NCBI GenBank assembly: GCA_020634755.1
Contig: JACKBC010000049.1
Location: 1 to 49,592, forward strand
Reading direction: 5' to 3'
Source: Caldilineaceae bacterium
GTDB lineage: Bacteria; Chloroflexota; Anaerolineae; Caldilineales; Caldilineaceae
Length of the DNA: 49,592 nt
The position numbers and the translations under genes are program-made. Numbering within the stretch: position 1 is the first letter of the stretch; every line of letters begins with the position of its first letter. The notes beneath the pieces were generated by a model that made no database searches, was not told the DNA's origin, and worked only from the letters and a program-made list of their open reading frames with translations. Shown piece after piece: positions 24,864-33,123 of this stretch.

Positions 24864-25844
24864 TCAAACATGTCGCGATGTTGGGTCTAACACGTCGCGC
24901 AGCCAGTCGCCAAAGAGGTTAAGGCCCAACGACGTAAGCGCAATAGCCAACCCGGGATAGATCATGAGCCAGGGCATACCGGTGAGCAGAAACTCGCGCC
25001 CATTTGAGAGCATGTTGCCCCAACTCGGCACGCTCTCCGGCACGCTCAATCCCAAAAAGCTAAGACCCGCTTCATAGAAGATCATGCTTGACATCTCAAA
25101 CGTGGCTAGCGTTACCAGCGGCCCGATGAGATTGGGCACAATATGTCTGCGCAAGATGGAGGTCGCTTTGGACCCAGTCGCATTGGCGGCTTCAATGTAG
25201 CCCAACCGCCGAATGCGCAGCACTTCCCCGCGGGTTAAACGGGCGAAAATCGGTGCATCGGTAATGCCAAAAAGCAACACAACGTTGAGCAAGCCGCGTC
25301 CCAGCACGGCTGCCACCACAATCACCAGTACCAGATAGGGAATCGACAAGAGCAGATTGATAACGGCCATGAGCGCATTATCCAGATGGCCACCGGCATA
25401 GCCGGCAATCAACCCAACCATCATGCCAATGAGCAGCGCCAAAATGGCGCCGAAAAAGGCCACCGTGACCGAAACGCGCGCGCCGTAAATAATGCGACTC
25501 CACTGATCGCGTCCCAGCTTGTCCGTGCCCAGCAGATGCGCCGGATCCCCCTTGATGGTGGTAACCTCTTCCACCACGCCGCCTTTTTCACCAAAGCCAA
25601 GCGTGCGCTCTTCCAGCGTACGCCAGGCTGGCGGCAGTTTGGTGGCGGTCATGTTTTGTGCCGTGGGGTCATCTGGCGCCAACCAAGGCGCAAAGATGGC
25701 CGCGATTACAACGAGCAAGATAATACACAAGCCCACGACAGCAGCTTTGTCGCGCCACAACAGCTGCACGTAGTGTGCAAATTGTGCACCGCGTTGACTG
25801 CGGTCAGCTTGATATATCTCTTGGCCTGCGGTTGTAATCGTCAT
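24864..25844 (-). CDS. ABC importer permease, DppC/OppC type
   Basis: A 326-residue inner-membrane permease for a peptide/nickel-type importer. The N-terminal cytoplasmic segment leads to a first helix (AAVVGLCIILLVVIAAIFA). A periplasmic loop carries HLLGTDKLGRDQWSRIIYGARVS when read across its length, the DppC hallmark. The last ~200 residues hold five further helices and the EAA loop (EAANATGSKATSILRRHIVPN). Translation starts 4 bp after the DppB stop. No ATPase genes follow; a different transcript must provide them. Confidence 0.95.
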   Translation of the reverse strand: MTITTAGQEIYQADRSQRGAQFAHYVQLLWRDKAAVVGLCIILLVVIAAIFAPWLAPDDPTAQNMTATKLPPAWRTLEERTLGFGEKGGVVEEVTTIKGDPAHLLGTDKLGRDQWSRIIYGARVSVTVAFFGAILALLIGMMVGLIAGYAGGHLDNALMAVINLLLSIPYLVLVIVVAAVLGRGLLNVVLLFGITDAPIFARLTRGEVLRIRRLGYIEAANATGSKATSILRRHIVPNLIGPLVTLATFEMSSMIFYEAGLSFLGLSVPESVPSWGNMLSNGREFLLTGMPWLMIYPGLAIALTSLGLNLFGDWLRDVLDPTSRHV

Positions 25845-25848
25845 AAAG

Positions 25849-26763
25849 CTATTTGATTCTGGGGTCTACGACACCATACAAAATATCGGTCAAAAAGTTA
25901 ATTAACACTACAAACACACCAATCACCAGCGTCACCGATTGCACAAGCACAAAATCGCGATTGACAATGGCTTCGTTGAGCAGCCAGCCCAGACCGGGAA
26001 TCGCAAAAATTGATTCAATATAAATGGAGCCCGCCATAGCATAGGTAAACTGAATGCCAATCACGCTAATGAGCGCCAGCGCGGCATTGGAAAAAACGTG
26101 ACGGCTGGCAATCCTGAATTGCGATAGCCCTTTACTACGGGCCGTGCGGATGTAATCCGTCCCGCGGATGTCCAGCACCGCGGAACGGGTCAAACGCACA
26201 AGCTGTCCCATGCCGCCCACGGAAAGCGCCACCGCGGGCAGCACAAAATGGCGGGCGCTATCGGCCCCAAAAGAGGGCAACCACTGTAAATTGATGGCAA
26301 AGACCAGAATGAGAATCAGCGCCAGCCAAAATGAAGGCACCGTCTGCCCCACCAGGCCCAGCAGACGCGCCAATAGATCAAGCCAGGTATTCGGCGAATA
26401 GCCGCCCAGAACCCCCAGCGGAATGGCTATGGTTACGGCAATCAGCAGCGCCAGCAACGAGAGCCCAAACGTAATGGGGATGGCGTTAAAGATGACGCGA
26501 CTGGCTTCCTGCCGAAAACGCAATGAATACCCCAAATCGCCGTGCAGCAGATCGCCCACATAGGTGACAAACTGTACAGGCAGCGGTTGATCCAACCCGA
26601 GCGCCGCACGCATTTCGGCAATCTGTTCCTGAGTGGCTGTGTCGCGGGCAATCAACAAGGCCGTGGGATCGCCGGTCAAACGCACCAGAAAGAAGACCAC
26701 GAGAATGACGCCAAAAAGCAGGGCAATGGCATTGACAATGCTCGATAGAAAATAACGTTGCAT
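25849..26763 (-). CDS. ABC importer permease, DppB/OppB type
   Basis: A 304-residue permease partner of the DppC-like gene. It shows an N-terminal helix (IALLFGVILVVFFLVRLTGD), the typical DPTALLIARD-ATQEQIAEMRAALGLD stretch (the hyphen marks a break in my quotation), LPVQFVTYVGDLLHGDLG, and the EAA loop around YIRTARSKGLSQFRI. The C-terminal segment ESIFAIPGLGWLLNEAIVNRDF is conserved in DppB proteins. The protein is slightly short but complete. It lies about 650 bp downstream of the binding-protein gene, a gap filled with inverted repeats. Confidence 0.95.
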   Translation of the reverse strand: MQRYFLSSIVNAIALLFGVILVVFFLVRLTGDPTALLIARDTATQEQIAEMRAALGLDQPLPVQFVTYVGDLLHGDLGYSLRFRQEASRVIFNAIPITFGLSLLALLIAVTIAIPLGVLGGYSPNTWLDLLARLLGLVGQTVPSFWLALILILVFAINLQWLPSFGADSARHFVLPAVALSVGGMGQLVRLTRSAVLDIRGTDYIRTARSKGLSQFRIASRHVFSNAALALISVIGIQFTYAMAGSIYIESIFAIPGLGWLLNEAIVNRDFVLVQSVTLVIGVFVVLINFLTDILYGVVDPRIK

Positions 26764-26922
26764 AGATTTATTTACAACTTACATTGTTGCAACAATTTGA
26801 ATTCCCCCCACATTCCCGGCAGGACCATTAGAGTTAGTCAGCACAGGCTTCGGTAATAGATGCCACTGCGTCTGTCAGAGAAAGCCTGCTATTGTGAATT
26901 AACAAAATGGTACTGATATCCC

Positions 26923-26955
26923 AGAAGTTCGACTTCTCGGCGAAGTCGAACTTCT
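26923..26955. other. Perfect 14-bp hairpin
   Basis: AGAAGTTCGACTTC and GAAGTCGAACTTCT are perfect arms around TCGGC. There is no T-run on either side, so a simple terminator is unlikely; it may be an mRNA-stabilising stem or a REP-like repeat. Confidence 0.6.
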
Positions 26956-27102
26956 ATGCCGGTGTTAATTTATCAATCTGCAATAGCGCACTTTGGTTGA
27001 CAGGCGCCGGTTTCAACCAGGACCGTCGTTTACCGATTAATTGATTAGCTTCCATAAACCCTGTGTCTGACACGAAAAAGGGGCGCTGAAGCGCACTTAG
27101 CC

Positions 27103-27227
27103 GCTGTCTGAAAAGGTGGTTGAGGCGTGTCACATTCCGGGAAAGGGCCACGAAATTCTGGTCAAATCATCCGCAATCGGCCCTTTCCCGGAATGTTTTT
27201 GGACCCAATTGTCACTTTTCAGACAGC
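27103..27227. repeat. Fold-back element with nested inverted repeats
   Basis: The outer ends are GCTGTCTGAAAAGGTG and CACTTTTCAGACAGC, a 15-16-bp inverted repeat with one gap. Inside is a perfect 18-bp inverted repeat, ACATTCCGGGAAAGGGCC and GGCCCTTTCCCGGAATGT, about 30 bp apart. At 125 bp with no coding content it looks like a MITE or fold-back element. Confidence 0.7.
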
Positions 27228-27240
27228 TGCCAAGGTTATG

Positions 27241-27261
27241 GCCCGCTTGAGCGGGCTTCCT
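27241..27261 (+). terminator. Short GC hairpin with T-rich tail
   Basis: GCCCGCT and AGCGGGC with a 2-nt loop, then TTCCTTT. The orientation is rightward, opposite to the flanking genes, so its role is unclear. Confidence 0.4.
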
Positions 27262-27322
27262 TTATCAGCCTGAGTGCTTCAGCTTCAGGTGCGCATTTAT
27301 AGTAGCTGTACTACGGTTGTGG

Positions 27323-27377
27323 TGAAAACCGGAGTTTTCCAGCAGAGTCTCAGTCAGAAGAAAAACTCCAGTTTTCA
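27323..27377. other. Inverted repeat just downstream of the binding-protein gene
   Basis: TGAAAACCGGAGTTTT and AAAACTCCAGTTTTCA are 16-base arms with one mismatch, separated by 23 bp. It lies 37-91 bp after the binding-protein stop on the minus strand and could end or stabilise that transcript. Confidence 0.55.
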
Positions 27378-27413
27378 TTCAAAGCAGACGAAAGAACGAC
27401 CGCTGGTCCGCAG

Positions 27414-29042
27414 CTATTCCGTCAACCAGATGTCTTTGGCCAGATACAGTTCGCTGCTGTTGGGGACATATCCCTCGACGCGTGCGCCGGTAGCCTCGAA
27501 GGAGTTGGGTTCATACAGGTAGATAAAGGGCGGGTTATCCACCATATAGACCTGGAGTTGCTTATAGAGTTCAGCGCGCGCATCACTATCAAATTCTTGA
27601 GCGATTTGGTCGAGCATGCTGCCAATCTCTTCATCATACCAGGCGCAATAGCTCTGTTCTGGACCGCCCAAGGCGCCCTGCAAACGGGGCAGCGCTTCCC
27701 CAACGGAGGCTGACCAGCTATCACCAAAGAGAGGCGGCAGTTCCTTGGCCGCTTCCTTGTCCCAATAGACGCCAGATTCCATTAACTCGACTTCGCCGCC
27801 GGTAATGGTAATACCCACATTGCTCAAGTCCGCGGCAATGGCCTGACAGACTTCTTCAAAGTTGGTATAGGCGCCAATGGGGCAAGCCATGCCAATTTCA
27901 AAACCGTCGGCGTAGCCAGCTTCGGCCAGCAGCTCTTTTGCCTTGTCGGGGTCGTACGGGAAGGGCTCCAGGGCCTCATCATACCCCAGGTTGGAAGGGG
28001 TGACAAACCCTGTGGACAACCTTGCAAAGCCGTTAAAAAGTCCATCCACAATGGCTTGCCGATTCACGGCGTAATTCATGGCCTGGCGCACACGGGCATC
28101 TTCAGTGGGCAACCCAATGCCGGTGGAAAGGTTGTTAAAAGCGATGTAATAGACGCGGTCAGCCGGATAGCGCACGACCTCTACATTCTCGGCGCTGAGC
28201 AAACTCTGTGCTTCATCGGCGCTCAGGCGATTAACAATATCCACTTCACCAGTCTGAATGGCCGCCAGCCGCGTGGAAGACTCGGGAATCGGCCGGAAGA
28301 TCAATTCGGCCAAATGAGGTTTCCCTTCATCCCAATAGTTTTCGTTGGCCGCCAGCGCAATGCGATCCCCTTTGGTCCATTCTACAAATTTAAAGGCGCC
28401 CGTGCCGATCGGAGATTCCTCAATGGCCTGGTTGCCGCCCGCGGCAAATTGCTCATCGGAGATGATGTACGTCTCAGCCAGTCGACGCAAGTAGGTAACA
28501 TCGGGCGTTTCGCGCACCAGCCGCACGTGCAGCGGGTCGATGACCTCGACTGTGATCCCTTCATAGTCGGCGGCGTACGCATTCGCGGGGTCGCGTCCCG
28601 CCTCAAAGGTAGCGACAACATCATCGGCATTAAACGCAGAGCCATCGTGGAAGGTAACGCCTTCGCGCAGGGTAAATTCATAGGTCGTTCCGTCGTCACT
28701 AATGCTCCACTCGGTGGCCAATGCTGGCATAATTTCACCGGTTGTAAAGTCAACGCCCAGCAGGGCATCGAAGACTTGGATAATGACCAGTTCGGCCATG
28801 CGATCAGCCCCATTGGGCGGATTGACCGAGTTTGGCTCCAAAGGCAGCGCAGCGGTCAGCGTGCCGGTAGGCGCCGCGGGGGGGCTGGATTCGGCCGCCG
28901 CGCCCGTATCTTCTGTAGAACTGCTGCTGCCCGCGCCCGTGTCTTCCGTAGAACTGCTGCTAGGTGCGGCAGGTGTTGTACAGGCGGCAAACAGCAAACT
29001 ACAGAGCAACAGCAATGTTGCAATGAACTGTCTGGATTGCAT
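27414..29042 (-). CDS. ABC transporter substrate-binding lipoprotein (SBP family 5)
   Basis: A 542-residue extracytoplasmic solute receptor of the peptide/nickel (DppA/OppA) family. ATG 29040-29042 has AAGGAG eight bases upstream; a GTG three codons earlier is less well placed. The signal peptide ends in a lipobox (LLLLCSLLFAAC). A Ser/Gly/Glu linker follows with two copies of SSSTEDTGA. The family domain shows LEPNSVNPPNGADRMAELVI, TYEFTLREGVTFHDGSAF and NADDVVATFEAG. The C-terminal part is complete. The permeases lie 650 bp downstream; an opine, peptide or nickel ligand cannot be distinguished by eye. Confidence 0.95.
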   Translation of the reverse strand: MQSRQFIATLLLLCSLLFAACTTPAAPSSSSTEDTGAGSSSSTEDTGAAAESSPPAAPTGTLTAALPLEPNSVNPPNGADRMAELVIIQVFDALLGVDFTTGEIMPALATEWSISDDGTTYEFTLREGVTFHDGSAFNADDVVATFEAGRDPANAYAADYEGITVEVIDPLHVRLVRETPDVTYLRRLAETYIISDEQFAAGGNQAIEESPIGTGAFKFVEWTKGDRIALAANENYWDEGKPHLAELIFRPIPESSTRLAAIQTGEVDIVNRLSADEAQSLLSAENVEVVRYPADRVYYIAFNNLSTGIGLPTEDARVRQAMNYAVNRQAIVDGLFNGFARLSTGFVTPSNLGYDEALEPFPYDPDKAKELLAEAGYADGFEIGMACPIGAYTNFEEVCQAIAADLSNVGITITGGEVELMESGVYWDKEAAKELPPLFGDSWSASVGEALPRLQGALGGPEQSYCAWYDEEIGSMLDQIAQEFDSDARAELYKQLQVYMVDNPPFIYLYEPNSFEATGARVEGYVPNSSELYLAKDIWLTE

Positions 29043-29140
29043 AGATATCACTCCTTTTGTGGTTTATAACAAGCTTTTAGTACACGATTTACGCAGTACT
29101 CGTGGATCGCCAGGGGAAGGCATGGCTAACTTAGCAATTC

Positions 29141-29158
29141 TTACGCCAAGTTGCGTAA
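29141..29158. promoter_or_regulatory. Candidate operator palindrome
   Basis: TTACGC-N6-GCGTAA is a perfect inverted repeat with 6-bp arms, about 100 bp upstream of the binding-protein start. It could be an operator, or a relic of an element B end, which shares TTACGCA. Confidence 0.3.
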
Positions 29159-29173
29159 TCGTGAAAGGAATAT

Positions 29174-29257
29174 CAGTAGATCGCAATTGCAAGAGATAGT
29201 GCCGGGTTCAATAAACCAGATCAACGCCTATTTTGTCAATACTGTTGCGGTGTACTG
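29174..29257 (-). repeat. Element A, copy 6
   Basis: It begins CAGTAGATCGCAATTGCAAG and ends TACTGTTGCGGTGTACTG. Its reverse complement aligns with the 714-798 copy over the full length (ACCGCAAC, GTATTGAC, AGGCGT, TATCTCTTGC). It lies about 130 bp upstream of the binding-protein gene. Confidence 0.78.
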
Positions 29258-29721
29258 AATATAGCCGGAGCGGCACGCTGTGGCGCTGCCCTGGATGAAA
29301 ACGGAGTTTTGCTTGGTTGTACTCAGGACAAATTTCCAACGGGAAAACTTGGAGCCCCATTTTAGCAGATAGTATAACACATACAGCGTGCGTGACGCTC
29401 ATGCGCTATTAAGAAAGGTAAAATTTGGCGCTTAGAAACTGTTTGAAAAGGTAAAATTTGAGGTAGCGTGCTGGGTGCGCACAACCGCCATTATCCAACG
29501 CTTATTTCCATACCTACTTGCAAATTTTATGGCCTCTATCCCCACATTTATCCCCAAATTATCCCCCATTTGCCATATAAACAGAATATACATTATTATT
29601 ATGGTTAAGGTACAACCTGACAAACACCCATATCATCATCATCAATTTATTTACATTACTCAGCTGAGTTGCGTAAAACCAAGTTTCCCGTGTACCTCAG
29701 CAAAACCTTTTTTATCTACAC

Positions 29722-29812
29722 GACTTACGTTGCACAGATTGTACAAAATTAATAAATTGTACCAGAGGGTACAACTATTTCTCATGCAAATCTCTGCTGG
29801 CTTGCGTAAGTC
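29722..29812. repeat. Element B, copy 2
   Basis: The ends are GACTTACG and TTGCGTAAGTC. The AT-rich interior has an inner inverted repeat TTGTACAAAATTAA and TTAATAAATTGTACC-like halves. The element ends 34 bp before the collagen-like start codon, so it forms much of that gene's leader. Confidence 0.6.
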
Positions 29813-29846
29813 CTCATCTATTTCGCACAAGAAAGGTGGCATCTCA

Positions 29847-32753
29847 ATGTTTAAAAACGCTGAGTTTTCCACGGGTTCCTGTTCGCGCATCGGAGTTCAG
29901 ATTCTCCTCTGTACTCTGTTGCTCGGAATTGTGCTGGCGTTAGCGCCATCGGTCAGTATGGCCGGGCCCGCACTGGAAGAACAGGCTCCCGCTATTATGC
30001 TGCCTCCATATGCCACTGTGGAGGTCCCCGTTAACGGTCTGTGCATGAATCGTGATTTACCGTTTCCCCATACTGACATGTCCCCCGTTGAACTTGCGCC
30101 AGATGAAGTGCGCGTCGCCATTGGCCACAGTGTCGAAAATGGCCTGCTGACCAACGACCTCTTCTCGGTGCAATTAGCCATCTGGAATTTGTTGGGGCAA
30201 GGCAAGTCATATGACAGTGGTTTTGGCGTGGCCAATGATATTATTGCCACAGTAGAAGCCAATCCCACTCCGCTCGATGCCAGCCTTACCACGCCGTCGC
30301 TCATTGATGCCATCAACGATGAGTTGGTAACTGCCAACGTCAAAGATTTCCATAACATTTCCGATCCTGACTATTATGGCCAAGGTACACTGGTCATTTC
30401 CAACCTAACCGGCAACGACCTGATGATTCATCTGCCCTATGGCGTGCGCTTTACAGACTCGCACCAAACTGGCAATCAGGACATGGCCATCTTCCCTTCT
30501 GGCCAGAGCCGCGTGGTTACAGTTCCCGGCCCTCCGGGTGAGCAAGGCCCACAAGGTGAAGCTGGTCCCGCCGGTGAACAGGGTCCGCAAGGTGAAGCTG
30601 GTCCTGCTGGTCCACAAGGTGAAGCTGGTCCTGCTGGTCCACAAGGTGAAACTGGTCCGATGGGTCCTGCCGGTGAGCAAGGCCCGCAGGGCGAAGCAGG
30701 CCCCGCTGGTCCGCAGGGCTCACAAGGCGAACAAGGCCCACAAGGTGAAGCCGGCGCGATAGGCCCCGCCGGTGCACAAGGCCCGCAAGGCGACGTTGGT
30801 CCCGCCGGTGCACAGGGCGAAGCTGGTCCCGCCGGCTTAAGCTGTTGGGACCTCAATGCAGATGGGGTTGGCACAGCCGATGAAGATACCAATGGTGATG
30901 GCAATTATGATGCCCTCGACTGCATTGGTCCTGTTGGTCCTGTTGGTCCGGCTGGTCCGGCGGGCGAACAAGGCCCCCAGGGTGAAACTGGTCCAATGGG
31001 TCCCGCTGGTGAACAGGGTCCGCAGGGCGAAACCGGCGCTGCCGGTCCTGCTGGCGAGCAAGGCCCACAAGGTGAAGCTGGCCCCGCTGGCCCGCAAGGT
31101 CCACAGGGCGAAGCTGGTCCCACCGGCTTAAGCTGCTGGGATCTGAATGGAGATGGGACTGGCACAGCCGATGAAGATACCAACGGTGACGGCAATTATG
31201 ATGCCCTCGACTGCATTGGTCCCGCTGGTCCGCAAGGCGAAACCGGTGCTATGGGACCTGCCGGTGAGCAAGGTCCGCAGGGCGAAACCGGCGCGATGGG
31301 CCCTGCCGGCCCACAGGGCGAAGTAGGTGCTATGGGTCCTGCTGGTGAGCAAGGTCCACAAGGTGAAACCGGTGCTATGGGACCTGCCGGTCCCGCTGGT
31401 CCGCAAGGTGAAACCGGCGCGATGGGCTCCGCTGGGCCTGCTGGTGAGCAAGGGCCGCAGGGCGAAACTGGCGCCATGGGTCCCGCTGGGCCCGCTGGTG
31501 AGCAAGGTCCACAAGGTGAAACTGGCGCCATGGGTCCTGCCGGTCCCGCTGGCGAGCAAGGCCCGCAAGGCGAAACCGGTGCGATGGGCCCTGCCGGTCC
31601 TGCTGGTGAGCAAGGGCCTCAAGGCGAAACTGGCGCCATGGGTCCCGCTGGTCCCGCTGGCGAGCAAGGGCCGCAAGGTGAAATGGGTGCCATGGGCCCC
31701 GCTGGTCCCGCCGGTGAACAAGGGCCGCAAGGCGAAACTGGCGCCATGGGCCCTGCCGGTCCCGCTGGTGAGCAAGGGCCGCAAGGCGAAACTGGCGCGA
31801 TGGGTCCTGCTGGGCCCGCTGGTGAGCAAGGGCCGCAAGGTGAAACTGGCGCCATGGGTCCTGCCGGTCCCGCTGGTCCGCAAGGTGAAACCGGCGCGAT
31901 GGGTCCCGCTGGTCCCGCCGGTGAACAAGGGCCGCAAGGTGAAATGGGTGCCATGGGTCCCGCCGGTCCGGCCGGCGAACAAGGTCCGCAGGGCGAAATG
32001 GGCGCGATGGGCCCTGCTGGCCCGGCGGGTGAGCAAGGTCCGCAAGGTGAAGTCGGCGCGATGGGCCCTGCTGGGCCTGCTGGTGAGCAAGGGCCGCAGG
32101 GCGAAACTGGCGCTATGGGTTTACAAGGGCCAATGGGACCAAAGGGCGCCCAAGGGCCACAAGGTGAAACTGGCGCCATGGGTCCCGCTGGTCCGGCCGG
32201 TGAGCAAGGACCACAAGGCGAAACTGGCGCTACGGGTGCTGCTGGTCCCGCCGGTCCAGCCGGTGAACAAGGTCCGCAGGGCGAAACTGGCGCGATGGGT
32301 CCTGCTGGTCCCGTCGGTCCTGCCGGTGAGCAAGGACCACAAGGCGAAACTGGCGCGATGGGTCCCGCCGGTCCACAAGGCGAACCGGGCGCTACAGGCG
32401 CCATGGGATTGCAAGGCCCCATGGGGCCAAAGGGCGCAGATGGCGCTTCTGGCGTGATCAACCACACCATTGTGCGGGTCGAAAGCGAAACCACAACCGA
32501 TGCCTCCAAAGAGATTACCGTGCAGTGTCCAGCCGGCATGAAGGTGTTTGGCGGCGGTGTCGAATCCAATGGACCGGCTTCGGATGATTGGATCACGGCG
32601 GTACGAGCCAGCAATCCAGATGGTGATGATGCCTGGCACGTACGCGTGGATGCTTGGTACGTACGCGTATCACGCACGGAAGATTGCAACTGCGCAGATG
32701 GCTGGTCGGTTGTTGCCTGGGCCATTTGCGCTGAGGTGGAAGAAGCACCGTAA
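29847..32753 (+). CDS. Exported collagen-like (Gly-X-Y repeat) protein with calcium-loop inserts
   Basis: 968 residues from ATG 29847, chosen because AAAGGTGG lies just upstream and a signal peptide follows (IGVQILLCTLLLGIVLALA, cleavage likely after SMA). Residues ~38-227 are a unique N-terminal domain. Residues 228-868 are a collagen-like region of about 190 Gly-X-Y triplets, dominated by GEQGPQGETGAMGPAGPA units. It is interrupted twice by a ~30-residue insert of the form LSCWDLN-DG-GTADEDTNGDGNYDALDCIG. Each insert has two cysteines and a dockerin/EF-hand-like DTNGDGNYDALD loop. The last ~100 residues form a Cys-containing non-collagen domain (CPAGMKVFGGGVES and CNCADGWSVVAWAIC). There is no LPXTG or membrane anchor. 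A surface fibre or sheath role is inference. Confidence 0.92.
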   Translation: MFKNAEFSTGSCSRIGVQILLCTLLLGIVLALAPSVSMAGPALEEQAPAIMLPPYATVEVPVNGLCMNRDLPFPHTDMSPVELAPDEVRVAIGHSVENGLLTNDLFSVQLAIWNLLGQGKSYDSGFGVANDIIATVEANPTPLDASLTTPSLIDAINDELVTANVKDFHNISDPDYYGQGTLVISNLTGNDLMIHLPYGVRFTDSHQTGNQDMAIFPSGQSRVVTVPGPPGEQGPQGEAGPAGEQGPQGEAGPAGPQGEAGPAGPQGETGPMGPAGEQGPQGEAGPAGPQGSQGEQGPQGEAGAIGPAGAQGPQGDVGPAGAQGEAGPAGLSCWDLNADGVGTADEDTNGDGNYDALDCIGPVGPVGPAGPAGEQGPQGETGPMGPAGEQGPQGETGAAGPAGEQGPQGEAGPAGPQGPQGEAGPTGLSCWDLNGDGTGTADEDTNGDGNYDALDCIGPAGPQGETGAMGPAGEQGPQGETGAMGPAGPQGEVGAMGPAGEQGPQGETGAMGPAGPAGPQGETGAMGSAGPAGEQGPQGETGAMGPAGPAGEQGPQGETGAMGPAGPAGEQGPQGETGAMGPAGPAGEQGPQGETGAMGPAGPAGEQGPQGEMGAMGPAGPAGEQGPQGETGAMGPAGPAGEQGPQGETGAMGPAGPAGEQGPQGETGAMGPAGPAGPQGETGAMGPAGPAGEQGPQGEMGAMGPAGPAGEQGPQGEMGAMGPAGPAGEQGPQGEVGAMGPAGPAGEQGPQGETGAMGLQGPMGPKGAQGPQGETGAMGPAGPAGEQGPQGETGATGAAGPAGPAGEQGPQGETGAMGPAGPVGPAGEQGPQGETGAMGPAGPQGEPGATGAMGLQGPMGPKGADGASGVINHTIVRVESETTTDASKEITVQCPAGMKVFGGGVESNGPASDDWITAVRASNPDGDDAWHVRVDAWYVRVSRTEDCNCADGWSVVAWAICAEVEEAP

Positions 32754-32773
32754 GGGCAAATGCACGATTCGTT

Positions 32774-32897
32774 ATATGATGGCTCTGTGCTACTTGTCTG
32801 GCCGCTTAATTTTTAGCAATCCTGCATAACTTTTGCTGGAGTTGTGATTTCTAAAAATTATATATTCGCGGCACTACGCACAATTGCCGTCATATAA
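32774..32897. repeat. Long imperfect palindrome downstream of the collagen-like gene
   Basis: TATATGATGGCTCTGTGC at the left pairs with GCACAATTGCCGTCATATA at the right. Further in, TTAATTTTTAG pairs with CTAAAAATTA. The outer halves match the two halves of the 50-bp hairpin unit at 33124-33372, as if that unit had been opened by about 70 bp. It could form a large 3'-end stem. Confidence 0.55.
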
Positions 32898-32934
32898 ATC
32901 CTGATTTACAGTGTATGTGATAGCCAACATGACG

Positions 32935-32975
32935 AAGAAAGCCCTCGGTGCAATCCGAGGGCTTTCTTGTGGCCA
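32935..32975 (+). terminator. Strong terminator hairpin after the collagen-like gene
   Basis: AAGAAAGCCCTCGG and CCGAGGGCTTTCTT are perfect 14-bp arms around TGCAAT. The A-rich 5' arm and T-rich 3' arm allow termination in either direction. It lies about 180 bp after the stop codon. Confidence 0.85.
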
Positions 32976-33123
32976 ACGTGTTTGATATTCCACTACGCTA
33001 TTGCAATTTGCACGCGCCGATTGTATTCTCGCGGGGCAATTGATATTGAGGGTATTCGCTTGCTGCAAAACTGTAACCTTTACTTGTTTAAAACGTCTAT
33101 ATGTTTGCGCTTCATTACAATGA

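Larger units (their letters stand above)
26764..27413. other. Inverted-repeat-rich gap inside the ABC importer cluster
   Basis: This 650-bp gap separates the binding-protein gene from the permease genes, all on the minus strand. It carries at least four inverted repeats: 26923-26955, 27103-27227, 27241-27261 and 27323-27377, annotated individually. No convincing coding sequence is present. The structures may separate abundant binding-protein mRNA from permease mRNA. Confidence 0.6.
29043..29846. other. Divergent intergenic region between the binding-protein and collagen-like genes
   Basis: This 804-bp, AT-rich gap holds element A copy 6 (29174-29257), element B copy 2 (29722-29812), a palindrome at 29141-29158, a direct repeat AAAGGTAAAATTTG at about 29414 and 29449, and a partial copy of the 50-bp hairpin unit (about 29475-29500). 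An open frame in phase with the collagen-like gene extends left to 29475. Its translation is low in family character, so I treat it as leader. I see no separate gene. Confidence 0.5.

Noticed and set aside
28056..29069. 337-codon plus-strand frame over the binding-protein gene
   Set aside because: It is antisense to a well-supported lipoprotein gene and its translation shows no domain.
29475..29846. N-terminal extension of the collagen-like protein to 29475
   Set aside because: The 124 extra codons span an element B copy and AT-rich leader, and the signal peptide and ribosome-binding site fit the ATG at 29847.
30476..32725. Long open frames antisense to and overlapping the collagen-like gene (up to 368 codons)
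   Set aside because: They are by-products of the GC-rich Gly-X-Y codon repeats; their translations are low-complexity Pro/Ser/Cys mirrors of the real gene.
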